Shown one piece after another: positions 1-11,900 of a stretch of DNA of 64,000 nt; within the stretch, counting starts at the first letter, position 1, and every line of letters starts with the position of its first letter. Source of the stretch: Congeria kusceri (Eukaryota; Mollusca; Bivalvia; Myida; Dreissenidae); NCBI GenBank assembly GCA_027627225.1, contig CM051027.1, forward strand, positions 41,291,618-41,355,617, given 5' to 3'. The notes under the pieces were generated by a model that searched no databases, was not told where the DNA came from, and was given only the letters and a program-made list of their open reading frames with translations. Made by a program: the position numbers and the translations under genes.

Positions 1-76
1 AGATTTAAGAATCGAAACTAAAAAGCTCAAGTATAATGACGAGACAAAAAAACATTTAAAAAAAGAAAAGAAAAAA

Positions 77-150
77 GTTGCTCCCACCGGGGTTCGAACC
101 TCCGACCTGTAGATCAAATGGCTACCGCCTAACCACTTGACCATTCCAAC
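77..150 (-). pseudogene. Degenerate tRNA-like sequence (tRNA pseudogene or SINE head)
   Basis: Read on the minus strand, this 74-nt stretch has an A-box-like TGGTCAAGTGGTTAGG and a perfect B-box core GGTTCGAACCC, the two internal RNA polymerase III promoter elements of tRNAs. The ends are complementary only over GTTG/CAAC. Three further acceptor pairs and most of the T stem do not pair, and the anticodon loop would read TTT (Lys) without the usual U33. It therefore looks like a decayed tRNA or the head of a tRNA-derived SINE, not a working tRNA. No clear SINE body follows on either side. A covariance-model scan would decide. Confidence 0.5.
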
Positions 151-199
151 TTGTATATATTGAGATGCATTATAAATTTTATTATATTATTGTATAATT

Positions 200-2025
200 A
201 TGCCCACCTTCGAAGAAGTGTGGGTATCTTGCTTTGCACCTGTCTGTCGGTTGGTCGCGGTCGGTCGGTCGGTTGGTCGGTCGGATGGTCGGTCTGTCCG
301 TAGACCATTTCGTTTCCGCACGATATCTAGAGAACGCTTTGACCTACGATCACGAAAATTGGTATGCTGGTTACTTGGGAGGAAAGGAAGAGCCTATACA
401 TTTTGAGTTCAACAGGTCAAAGGTCAAGGTCACCGTTGCTAAAAATAGAAAAACGGTTTCCGCTCAATAACTTGAGAACGCATCGAGATATTTTAGTGAA
501 ACTTTATACATAGATACCTTATAAGAAAAGAAGACGCCTATACATTTTGAGGTCAACAGGTCAAAGGTCAAGGTCACCGTTGTTATAAATAGAAAAACGG
601 TTTCCGTTCAATAACTTGAGAACGCATCGAGAAACTTTATACATAGATACCTTATATCGAGACCTCGTTTGGAATTGCATATGGGGTGGGTTGGGTCAAG
701 GTCAAGGTCACCGTTACTAAAAATAGAAAAACGGTTTCCGCTCAATAACTTGAGAACGCATAGAGATATTTTAATGAAACTTCATACATATATACCTTAT
801 ATTGAGACCTCGCTTGGAATTGCATATGGGGTGGGTAGGGTCAAGGTCAAGGTCAAGGTCACAGCTACTAAAAATAGAAAAACGGCTTCCGCTCAATAAC
901 TTGAGAACGCATCAATATATTTTAACGAAACTTCATACATAGATACCTTATATTGAGACCTCGCATGGGACTGCATATAGGGTGGGTGGGGGTCAAGTTC
1001 AAGGTCACCGTTAATAAAAATAGAAAAACGGTTTTCGCTTAATAAATAACTTGAGAACGCATCGAGATATTTTAATAAGACTTCATACATATATACCTTA
1101 TATTGAGACCTCGCTTGGGATTGCATATGGGGTGGGTGGGGTCAAGGTCACCGTTACTAAAAATAGAAAAACGGCTTCCGCTCAATAACTATAGAATCCA
1201 TAAAGATATTTTAATGAAACTTCATACGTAGATACCATATTGAGACCTCGCTTGGGATGCATATGGGGTGGGTGGGGTCAAGATCAAGGTCACCATAACT
1301 AAAAATAGAAAAACGGTTTCTGCTCAATAACTTGAGAACGCATCGATATCTTTTAATGAAACTTCATACATATATACCTTATATCGAAACCTTGCTTGTG
1401 ATTGCATATGGGGTGGGTGTGGTCAAGGTCAAGGTGACAGTTACTTAAAATAGAAAATGGTTCCGCTCAATAACTTGAGAACGCATCAAGATATTTTAAT
1501 GAAACGTCATACATAGATATCTTATATTGAGACCTCTCTTGGGATTGCATATGTGTTGGGTGGGGTCAAGGTCAAGGTCACCGTTACTAAAAATAGAAAA
1601 AGTTTTTCGCTCAATAACTTGACAAGCATTGAGATATTTTAATGAAACTTCATTCATAGATACCTTATATCGAGACCTCAATTGGAATTGCATATGGGTT
1701 GCGTGGGGTCAAGGTCACCGTTGCTAAAAATAGAAAAACGGTTTCCGCTCAATAACTTTAGAACGCATCGAGATATTTTAATGAAACTTCATACATAGAT
1801 ACCTTATATTGAGACCTCTCTTGAGATTTCATATGGGATGGGTGGGGTCAAGATCAAGGTCACCATAACTAAAAATAGAAAAACGGTTTCCGCTCAATAA
1901 CTTGAGAACGCATCAAGTTATTTTAATGAAATTTCATACATAGATACCATATATTGAGACCTCGCTTGGGATTGCATATTAAAAAAAAGTCGGGGGGCAT
2001 ACATGTTTTACAAACATCTCTTGTT
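200..2025 (+). mobile_element. Hairpin-ended tandem-repeat element 1
   Basis: The left end is a short palindrome, CCCACCTTCGAAGAAGTGTGGG, followed by a GGTC/GGTCGGTC-rich zone (about 230-300). The centre is a tandem array. The right end is CGGGGGG, then a palindrome (ACATGTTTTACAAACAT), then CTCTTGTT ending at 2025. The same layout recurs at 41294, 43093, 49450 and 57029 with different cores. It has no coding capacity, since the open frames seen are read-through of repeat units. This resembles the non-autonomous, tandem-repeat-carrying elements described from bivalves. The family assignment is inference. Confidence 0.6.
403..1977 (+). repeat. Tandem array, ~150 bp unit, about 10 copies
   Basis: Each unit contains GGTCAAGGTCACCGTTACTA, a run of AAAATAGAAAAACGG, the phrase CTCAATAACTTGAGAACGCA, then ATATTTTAATGAAACTTCAT, TTATATTGAGACCTCGCTTG and a CATATGGGGTGGGTGGGG box. 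Copies differ by point changes and by the number of GGTCAA steps. The same unit returns at about 47350-47772 and 48979-49430, so the array is part of a dispersed family and not a local expansion only. Confidence 0.9.
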
Positions 2026-2029
2026 TATG

Positions 2030-4107
2030 TAAGCGATCCACGTGTTGTCAGCAATTTTAACGAAAACAACAGAAACACTCCAAATTAGTCCATCGTTTAG
2101 CGTTACAAACGCTTTATGATTTTCTAAATTTCCACTTATGATTACTCATTAACAAAACGGTATTTACAGAATGTCCTTTGTGTTATTTCGCTTCTTTATA
2201 TATGCCATTCTTTCATTGTGGGAATCTGTGACAAATCGTTGAAAAATTGTCTGTGAACTGGTCCCTTTAAATAAATGAATACACTAAACTAATGAACCCA
2301 CAATTAAAACAAATTATACTGAAAGCAATTTTTTCAGACGAAATACCTGCTTCGCATTGGTGGCTATTGGGCCTCTTTGGATGACAATAAGGTCTTGCAC
2401 TTGATATTGTTCATCACTGACAAACCGGCTGCATATTAATATGGACAGATTCATCTAATTTGAATTTGTCATTTGGACAGATGAAGGTAATCAAATATAC
2501 ATTGGATGTAGTAATACGTGGTAAGAACATTCTGTTCACTTCTGTTGATGTGTGCAAGTTAGTTACACATTGTTTAAGCAGTTTCTGCATAACACCATTA
2601 CAGAGATCAAGTGCAATTTCTCCAACTCTGATTTAATAATTATTATTATGACTTAACATTTTCCGTGTAATATTGTTACAGTTATGTAAAATTGGAGTGT
2701 ATAGTAAAAAATTTATTGCATTTCTCTATATGACTACAATTATTAATTGAACTACTTTCTCTCACAAAAAATAATAGTAAGTTTAATTTACATACATTCC
2801 AGCTGCCAGTGACATACAGTGTCTGCTTTGAACAACGCCATTATCATTATCGGGTGGAGTGCTGTATCAAACACTGGCTAAGGAATTTGACTGAGATAAA
2901 GAACAGTGGATAAAAAACATTCTACTAATCATTAATAATATGAAGACTTCTAAAGTAAACACTCTCAAATGTGTGATACGGACTGGAAAGTTCCAATTTA
3001 TGAAGTTATTTTTAATTACTACAACCACAATTCTTAATAACAAGTGTACTATGTGGTTTATTAAAAAAAAAAAATAATGACAAGCACTGTTTAGTGTTAC
3101 TTAATTGTTTTAGATTTTTCATGTTTTTGTGAAGACATGCAAAGGTCTTAGAATTCTGATTCTTTTTAAAGATGTGATGCAACCTATATATGATGCTAAC
3201 AAATTACATGTAATTAATATATATAATCTTGACTGAACCATAGTTTTCTTTTATTTGCAAAATTAAATGTAAACATTTTGTGAGGATAACAAAGAAACCA
3301 TTTCATCAAGGATGCTTTTGGAAGCATAATATTGTCAAATATGTGTTGTTGTTTTTTTTGTATTTCAGTATGTTTACACTTTTTACTGGAATTGTCTTTG
3401 ATTTTGTTTTAATTTCCAGTTTGGATTCGAATCAGATTTCCATTTGTTTATATGATTTTTAAATATTTAGTTTTATCTAAATTAAGGTCATACTAAATGT
3501 CTAATACAAATAATTGTCGGTTAAGTATTGCTGAATTATTATCTTTTTCAATTTTGTTGCACGGGTTTTATAGCATGTATGATGGTGTATGTTGCTAATA
3601 TTCATAAATAACTTACATATTGATGGAAAGCATTTGTAACTGTTTTCATTGGCAATTCAACTTACAATAAATGATTGCATTTCTTAGCTTTTTCTTGGTT
3701 ACTGTCACATCACTGACATGTTGTGACTATTTATACAAACCTATAAAGATTTCAATGTGACATGTCCTTTAATGTTTTTAGCTATAAACTCGTAACTGAT
3801 TTAAATATTAATTAAAAATGAAGACGTTGAAAGATCATATAAACCTTTGTTAAATAAATAGTGTATACATTCCCTTGATGATTTTCTATTGCTTCTGTTA
3901 TATTTATCACAGCTTTTTTGGATTGTTTTATTATAATTTGGTTCTCAAACGTATGAAATGTTTTGAGAAGATAGAATTAGATGTAGTTATTAAAAATGAA
4001 GATATGTACACTTTCTTGAGTGTTGTTCCAAATTGCACATCATTTTGAAATTTAGCATTAAAATAAACAAGTATGGTTATCAATTCCAAAGATATTGACA
4101 ACATCGT
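2030..4107. other. No gene recognised
   Basis: AT-rich sequence with dense stop codons in all frames. I see no protein motif, RNA gene or clear repeat. Confidence 0.5.
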
Positions 4108-4992
4108 CGAATAGATATCGGACCAATGTAGGCTTGCTAGCTGGAACGATATTGGCCAGATGTCTATCCGATATACGTCCGATAAACAATGCTCCGATAT
4201 CTGTCCGATCAAATGCCGATAGGCAAAACGTTGAGCGGATAGATATCGCTCACGATATCTATCCGATATTGTTGAAAACATATCTAATAGATATCGGACC
4301 AATGTAGGCTTGCTAGCTGGAACGATATTGGCCCGATGTCTATCCGATATACGTCCGATAAACAATGCTCCGATATCTATCCGATCAAAACGTTGATCGG
4401 ATAGATATTGCGAGCGATATCTATCCAATATATTCAAAACATATCGGACAGATATCGGACCGATGTAGGCTTGCTTTCTGGGACGATATTGGCCCGATGT
4501 CTTATCGATATGTATCCGATATGCAATGCTTTGATGACTGCCCGATCAAATGCCGATGGGCAAAACGTTGATCGGATAGATATCGCGAGCGATATCTATC
4601 CGAGATATTCAAAACATATCGGATAGATATTGGACCGATGTAGGCTTGCTTTCTGGGACGATATTGGCCCGCTATCTATCCGATATGCAATGCTTCGATG
4701 ACTGCCCGATGAAATGCCGATGGGCAAAACGTTGATCGGATAGATATCGCGAGCGATATCTATCCGAGATATTCAAACCATATCGGATAGATATTGGACC
4801 GATGTAGGCTTGCTTTCTGGGATGATATTGGCCCGATGTCTATCCGATATGTATCCGGTATGCAATGCTTCGATGACTGCCCGATCAAATGCCGATGGGC
4901 AAAACGTTGATCGGATAGATATCGTGAGCGATATCTATCCGATATTCAGAACATATCGGATAGATATCGGACCAATGTAGGCTTGCTGGCTG
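4108..4992. repeat. AT-rich satellite, ~161-176 bp unit, five copies plus a partial
   Basis: The landmark ATGTAGGCTTGCT recurs near 4126, 4302, 4462, 4637, 4801 and 4975, giving spacings of 161-176 bp. Each unit is packed with short palindromes such as GATATCTATCCGATAT and CGGATAGATATCG, so both strands look alike. The open frames across it on both strands are by-products of this structure. Confidence 0.9.
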
Positions 4993-5811
4993 GGTATTGA
5001 GTCGTTTTAAACTGCGTTGGATTAAATACGCATAAATCGCAATCACTGTTATTCTCTTTTGCCTTTTGTTTAACGAGGGTGAATTAAAATAATAATGGTT
5101 GATGGTGATAAAACAGCAATAAAGTTTTGTGGTTTGTTTAATTCTGGATATGTTGATTTGCTGAAGAAATGCTGTATTGGATGCCTGTAGGAAGAAACGT
5201 TAACCGGAGTTGAAATAAGTTTCCTACGGTTTCCTGTATTTGATTGTTGAATACAATATATATTAATGACAGAAAATCGATAGGTATATAATAAAATTCT
5301 TAATCAGCAATCTCTGGTTAGAATCTAGTGGAAATGTGTAATGTTTAAAGTGCCAAGAGGACATGAGCATAATAAAAATTGTAACAACAAGTATATTCAT
5401 TTAAAGCATCATTGATTTGAGTGTTTTTCTCAGGAAGCGCTTAATGTATCATTCAGTACTTTATCGGAAGCTATTATACAGTAAATAGGAACGGAATATC
5501 ACAATTGTTCTTTTATTTTGTACAGAGTGTTGTATATATTTAAGTTTAAAACTGGATAGTCAATTTGTTCATTTATTTTGGAATTTATTTATTGTATTGA
5601 ATTTTAAACCAAAAGTTAGTGTGTGACCGTTCGTTTCCCATTTGCATCATCTGCATGTATGTGTCGTATTAAGACACTGAGTTTGTATTGTTCGAAGATT
5701 ATTGGTTTCAAGAATCTACTCTGCGTTCATGCCGTTCTCAATTAGGGAGCGCCCATCAGTTCTACTGATCTGAAGCATTGTTTAATATGTATACCATGTT
5801 CTTGCTGATAG
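4993..5811. other. No gene recognised (probable intron end)
   Basis: AT-rich, with no coding signal. If the CAP gene begins left of the window, this is the 3' part of the intron before its first visible exon. Confidence 0.4.
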
Positions 5812-5980
5812 GTATGCTTGTCTCGGTGTTATGACAGGTCTGTTTGTGGTGGGTCAGAATCTAGCGGTCAGCGACCGCGAGATTACCTGGACGGACGTGA
5901 TCAGGCTCTGGTATGACGAGGTCAAGGACTTCACGTACGACGGCAACAATGTATTTGGACGGGTCGGCCACTATACACAG
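5812..5980 (+). CDS. CAP exon A (GQNLA to GHYTQ)
   Basis: An acceptor AG at 5810-5811 is followed by an open frame. It carries VVGQNLA (the GEN-like box with Glu changed to Gln), then ITWTDVIRLWYDEVKDFTY, the conserved W..VI..WY.E...Y helix of CAP proteins. It ends VGHYTQ at a phase-0 donor (GT at 5981). The first base completes a codon from an upstream exon not seen in the window. Confidence 0.85.
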
Positions 5981-8900
5981 GTTTGAAAGCTCATCTTTTG
6001 AGAATTCGTATAATCTTCCTTATTTCGTTATAAAACGATCGCGTATGACATGGACAAATCGTACATGTTAATGTTGTTGAATAAAATCAGCCATACTGCT
6101 AAGGCACTAGGTCGACATTTAAGTAACACATTTATAATATAAGAAATTTCTAACTGTATTTAATATTGAAGATTATTGACAATACAAAGTACTATGTATT
6201 CACTGTCTCACCATACTGTAAAACAGTTTTATAAATCGTTTACATTTTATGATCATGTATATTTGTTGTTATTTTGAATGACATTAACACTGAATTCAAA
6301 CATTGAGTTAGTGGAAAATACGCGAATATGTTGGTTTTATAGCGTCAGTACGCATTATTATTGACTTATTTAAAATTACACGCTATGAATCACACAACGT
6401 CATACACATGTTTTCGAATCGGACAGTTCAGCATTGTTTTACCACTCTGTGTTGATAAACACTTTATAATTTATATTGATGACAATATTTAGTTCAGATT
6501 AAGATAACATTGATACTTTTATTGTAGTATGTACCAGCTAAACAATCAGTAACACTGTTTGATACAAATGTTTACTTTGTACAAAGAAAACCCGTCGATG
6601 CCCAATACGGATACATGTATGCTTCAAGCGGACATATTCACGTCGTAATCATAATGATTTTCCAAACCCTTTGTCGCATATTAAAAAATACACGAATATT
6701 CATTACATCTATGATTATTTTATGAACAAAAATCCACTTAGTTTATTGAGAGGAGGTGCTAACGTAAATTGTGCAAATGCACGCATTGCTTACCCGTATG
6801 GATGACGGCTTTCGTGTAATTTTCTTAAGAATGTCACTGCATATATTTTGTTTAAATTTTCAAACAAAACAGTCAATCTGTAATAAGAGATCTGGCATAC
6901 AGCAATACAGGAACGTCAGTAATATCTCCTGGGCATTTCGCTATTTAACAATAAGGATTTGACTTACTGGTTGTAATCTAGGTTCGATATTCTGTGGCAT
7001 TTTCATCATGCACACTGTATTTGAGAAACATTTTGCAATATATTTATAAATAATGTGCCGCAAAGAAAATGCATATTTGTTTTAAACATTTGCGTTCCGA
7101 CGAACTAAAATGGTAATAAGGATTATTCATATAGGCGATTAAATTATGTAGAAAATGTATTTCTCAGTCACGGTTTATGCGTCTTATCCTAAAAGAACCA
7201 TTAAATTTTATATTTGATTTATAACATACATAACTGCATACAGAGTCTCGTTTAGTCAATATCTTAACAAAATGTGTCGATACAGGGTTGCCTAATTTTA
7301 GTATGTGCGATTGGTGTTCTTTATAGTGATGTGTACAGTTAACTCGAAACGTTCGAGTTTTCTTACTATTACACAATCACGAAAAATTACTGTGCATTCA
7401 GTGCTTTGATCATTCATGCTGTAGCTTAAGCAATCAAGCGTAATATAGCTTATTGCACACTTCATTCTCACATCATAAAATATTGTTATATAATTACATT
7501 TAAACTTAGATGTAAAACTGATATTGATATTTAATCTGCACATTTTGAGCCATGATCAATATTTTACCAAACAAAATTCTAAATTCTAAATTAGCTACTA
7601 AATCTTGAAATTTTGAGTTACCTATTATCAGGAATTTGATGTCATTGAGTCATAAACAATGTGCGTAGTATTCCCTCACCATTTGTTATGTAGACCTTAT
7701 CAGTAACTTGTACAGGGATGTGTATTATACCTAGTGTATTGACTGCCAGCAAAAAGGAATTATCTCCTGCTCAGCAATCAGTGTAGGATTGTAAAACAAG
7801 GGATATCCCCTGCTTAGCAGGTAAAGGGTTAAAATACACGTCCAAGCTGTTACATAATCAGGCACGTTTGACTCCGCAGGTGGTGTGGGCCCAGACGGCG
7901 CTCGTGGGGTGTGGTGCAGCCCGGTGCGCCGCGAAATTTCATTACGTGTGCAATTATGGCCCCAGGTAGGAATTTACGTATCTCGTCCAAATCCGGCTAA
8001 TGGTATTACTAAAAGTATTTGGTTATATGGTTATGCGTATTTGTCCGTCCTTCCGTCTTTTATTTCGCAACGGCATATCAAACAAGTCATTCGTATACTG
8101 AAATATTTTTTTAATGATTTTCGGCTCTGCGGTGCACGTGGAGAACCTACAATAAATGTCCTACTTTAACACTATCATCTGGTAAATAATACGGAGTTGT
8201 ACATTTGCAGCATGAGCATACATTTGTTCTTTCTTTTGTGATCAGTTTATCAATAAAGTAGATCATTAATTAATATACAAAATCATTGCATAAAATGTAT
8301 TTTACAACAGGACTATCAACATTATAGTGACTTGTACAGAACTAGGTTTCTCACGAGGCACAAAAAAGACCGAGCGTACGAGCCAGGATGCATTTATGAG
8401 TCTGTCCAAAATGTTACTGCATCTAGCTGTCAAATATAAGGGCATTATGGAACTTTCGTTTTACCACATTACTTAAACTGGCACCATCATGTTATGACAC
8501 AAAGGTTGTTTCCACAACATCTGGACCTAGTTGCTCAAAACTTTAACGGCCAATTAAGCTAACGGCCTGTTAACTTTAGACGTAAATAACATTAGCATCT
8601 AATCTGGTAAGTTCGTGGCCTCCGGTAAGTTCGTGGATGAAATTATGACGTAATTTTCTCTCCAATGACGTAACGTCGCGTGTCGGAATTCTTTGCAAGT
8701 GTGAGCCGAAGAATTGCTTGACTTACTAGAGCACAAAATTGCGTAGTAAACATCGACCGATAAATATACCATGTTAGTAAAGTGTATTGCAGTTATTTGT
8801 GTTTTAAACTTATTTATCGCTAAAAAAATTCAACCCCTCGTGTTGTTAAGAAACATTTTATAAGTATTAATTTCATTAAAATCCAACACAAATCAAAGGA

Positions 8901-11900
8901 AATAGAGAAAGACATTAAAAACTTTTCGTATTTATATCAAAACACAAAAATCAGTGGAAGGGCCTCCGCGTAAGACGTCATAAAAAGTTACCCACGAACT
9001 TACAGGAAGTTGAAAAAGATCAAGGTCGTTGTTGGGTCATGTTTATTTTTAAGGAAGATTACAGATTTCCGAATAAAGATTGGCAGTTTTGATATATAAA
9101 AGAGTAACTTTACATTCAGATCGATTTATTGTGACACGAACTTGCAGGTGTAGAGGCTAATATTAGGAGAAACTTCTTTATCAAACATTTTAAAATTATT
9201 CCAGCATAACAGTTTATTTAGAATAAACTTATATGTTCTTATGTTTAACTTACATAAATATTTTCATTCACATTTTAATCGCTGTTAGCTTAATTGGCCG
9301 TTAATGTTTTGAGCAATTCGCCTCTGATCGTTAAGAACACACTCAATAAAGTATTGATCTTTTTGTAAAACAGTTATTCGATCGATGTATAAAAATAAAA
9401 TGTGTAAACATTATTTTGAGCGGTCGATAGAATTTTCATGAATATTATATTTAATTTTCATAGAACATGGGGCATTTCAGTAAATGTGTATAAACCGCAT
9501 ATTTGTGGACAAAATTTTACAGTAAAATATACTCCATGCACCCATCCATCCAGCCTTCCAGCCATCCATCCATTCATTCACCGAATTATGACTTAAAAAT
9601 AGTATAAATGTATTAAATATATAGAGAATAATAGGTGAGTGTTGGATAAAGATGAAGTTTATCAGGCGAGGCTTAGAAACAGATGAGCGCGAGGCTTGCC
9701 AAGCGCTCAAATGTTTCGTGCCGAGCATTACAAACTTCATCTGTATCCGACACTCACCTAATCTTCTATTTATACTATTACGCTATGCTCATGAATCATG
9801 AAAACGCCGTGAAAATATGTAAAAAAAAAAAAAAATGAAAAAATTCTTCGGTTTCCCAGATTTAACACTGGGTTTTTGTTTACTACGAACAAAATCATTT
9901 GGTATGACGTCACATTGAAATATATATAGCGTTCTAAAAATAACGGTTGAATAAACGTGTGCTAAAAATAGCTAAAGTTTATACGATGGGTTGTTTAAGA
10001 AATAATTGACGGGTAACTGTTGGTTATTGCGGTAATGACCAACTGTTTGGAGTTCCGATGCGTAGGAATTAAACCACGAGGGCAGTAGCCTGAGTGGTTT
10101 GATAACAAGCATCGGAACGACAAACCGTTGGTTATTACCGCAATAACCAACTGTTACCCGTTAATTATTTCTATTTTAACACGATCTTATATAAAATTCA
10201 TATTTTAAAGATTATGAATGAGAACTATATTTATCTATACTCCGCCCATTTTCCGAGAAGAGAATTCACACGTGCGTTTCAGTGACGTCAATAAATCATA
10301 ACAATTCAAAATCACGTCAGCTTTTTTCATAAACATTGAGCGAATGACGTCATACTTATCGATATAATACAGTGAAAATATGATGCTAAAAAGCGCAAAT
10401 TAAAAGCATATTTACAAAACGTAAACGCGTTTAAGCACGTGCATTTTACGGAACAATTTCTTCGAATTTCCGGAATTATTTTCAACACATTAGGCTCCGC
10501 CCATTATTTGTTGCAGAATAACCCACAGTTATTTTCCTTCTTTATCTATGCACCACTAGCCGCGTGCCGTGGTGGAAAATATTCGATCGATTCGGCTGTA
10601 GTTATAGGATAAATATTTTAAACCTACTTTTGATTATTATTTCAATTATCTGTATTACAACACTTTTCTAGTTACAAATTTTGAGGGTGGCTTTCCATGC
10701 AAACAATTTTATTTTTAAAAAGTTCATGACATTAGACAACACCCTTTTTGCATTTTTCATTGAAATTCATTTACCCATATGGATAAAGACAATTTCAAAC
10801 ACAATAATAGTTGCAAAAATATTAACAAGTTTGGTGTCTATTATTCAAGTAATGATTGACGATTGTACAAAAGGACAATATATAAGGCATCAAAGAAGAT
10901 TTTTTTTTTACATTTATCAGTTTCCTATGGTACCTCAGCATAAACCTGAATCTGAAAGAACCGAGGAAAATGATCTGTTGGCTAAAATAACTTGGTTGTT
11001 CTGGACTTACATGTTGTTGTGTTTTCACTTGAATATTTATTTTTCAAGTTTAACATATATTTAACTGAAATAAAAAGCGTACTTTTTGCAAAATTGAAGA
11101 AAAACTGCTTTATTTAGGCAATTCCACAACAATAATTATCAAATGTGGCAGAATTTTTGCAATAAACGTACATCGTACGAACTGGGTAACAAAATTATCC
11201 GACAGTTACCGAAATCGGCCGATCTAAGAAAAAAAAACGCGGGAAATGATAACAGGGGCACAAAGGATAGGTCACCCCTGTTTCGGGGTTAATGAGGTAA
11301 ATGGGGAATGTTTGAAGAGTTATGTAGTACTAGTAACAGGTGGATATCTCGGGGAGGTGAGCGCCAATTTCGATACTCCACTGAATGTGTAAATCCTCAG
11401 ATCAGTGGAGTAAATGCAATCGGTATTTACTGTTCTTTCGTTATTTCGTTTTATTACAGCGGCAACATTGGTCCCCTTAATAGGCCATACAAGACCGGAA
11501 CTGTCTGTAGCGAGTGCCCTGGAAACTGCACCAGCAGCTCCAAGTTGTGTGGTGAGATATATCATAATCATAAAGTTGTATATTCATATAGCGCAATATA
11601 TTAAATTAAATTATGGAATGAAACGCGATTATTTAATTGCCGATATGTATTGCCAATACATGTTTCACGCAGATTGTGGAGGGAAGGCGTGTCTCAATGG
11701 TGGCCTACTCAACCTGACAACGTGCCAATGCAAGTGTAACAACCAAGTTCCCCTTTATGGGCCGACTGAATGCCAGCGTAAGAGACGTTCGTTTTGCAGG
11801 AAGAAACAGTACGGTCGTGTTATCAATTTATACATTCGACACATGTCTGTTAATACGGCCTTTACGCGGGGTCTGATTTTGTTCGCTCGACATTGGAGCT

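Noticed and set aside
200..470. Two overlapping frames encoding VGRSVGRSDGRS-like repeats
   Set aside because: Translation of the GGTC/GGTCGGTC-rich zone next to a hairpin end.
2300..2480. Search for the missing first CAP exon (H-N-x-x-R, W-D-x-x-L-A)
   Set aside because: No such motif was found on the plus strand between 1 and 5800, so the 5' exon is taken to lie outside the window.
3931..4437. 168-codon minus-strand open frame
   Set aside because: It lies mostly in the ~170 bp palindromic satellite and the protein is repeats of DRYRSQYLS-like text. By-product of the array.
10681..11064. 127-codon plus-strand open frame in the CAP intron
   Set aside because: Hydrophobic residues expected from AT-rich DNA, no family motif and no splice context. 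Left as unsupported.
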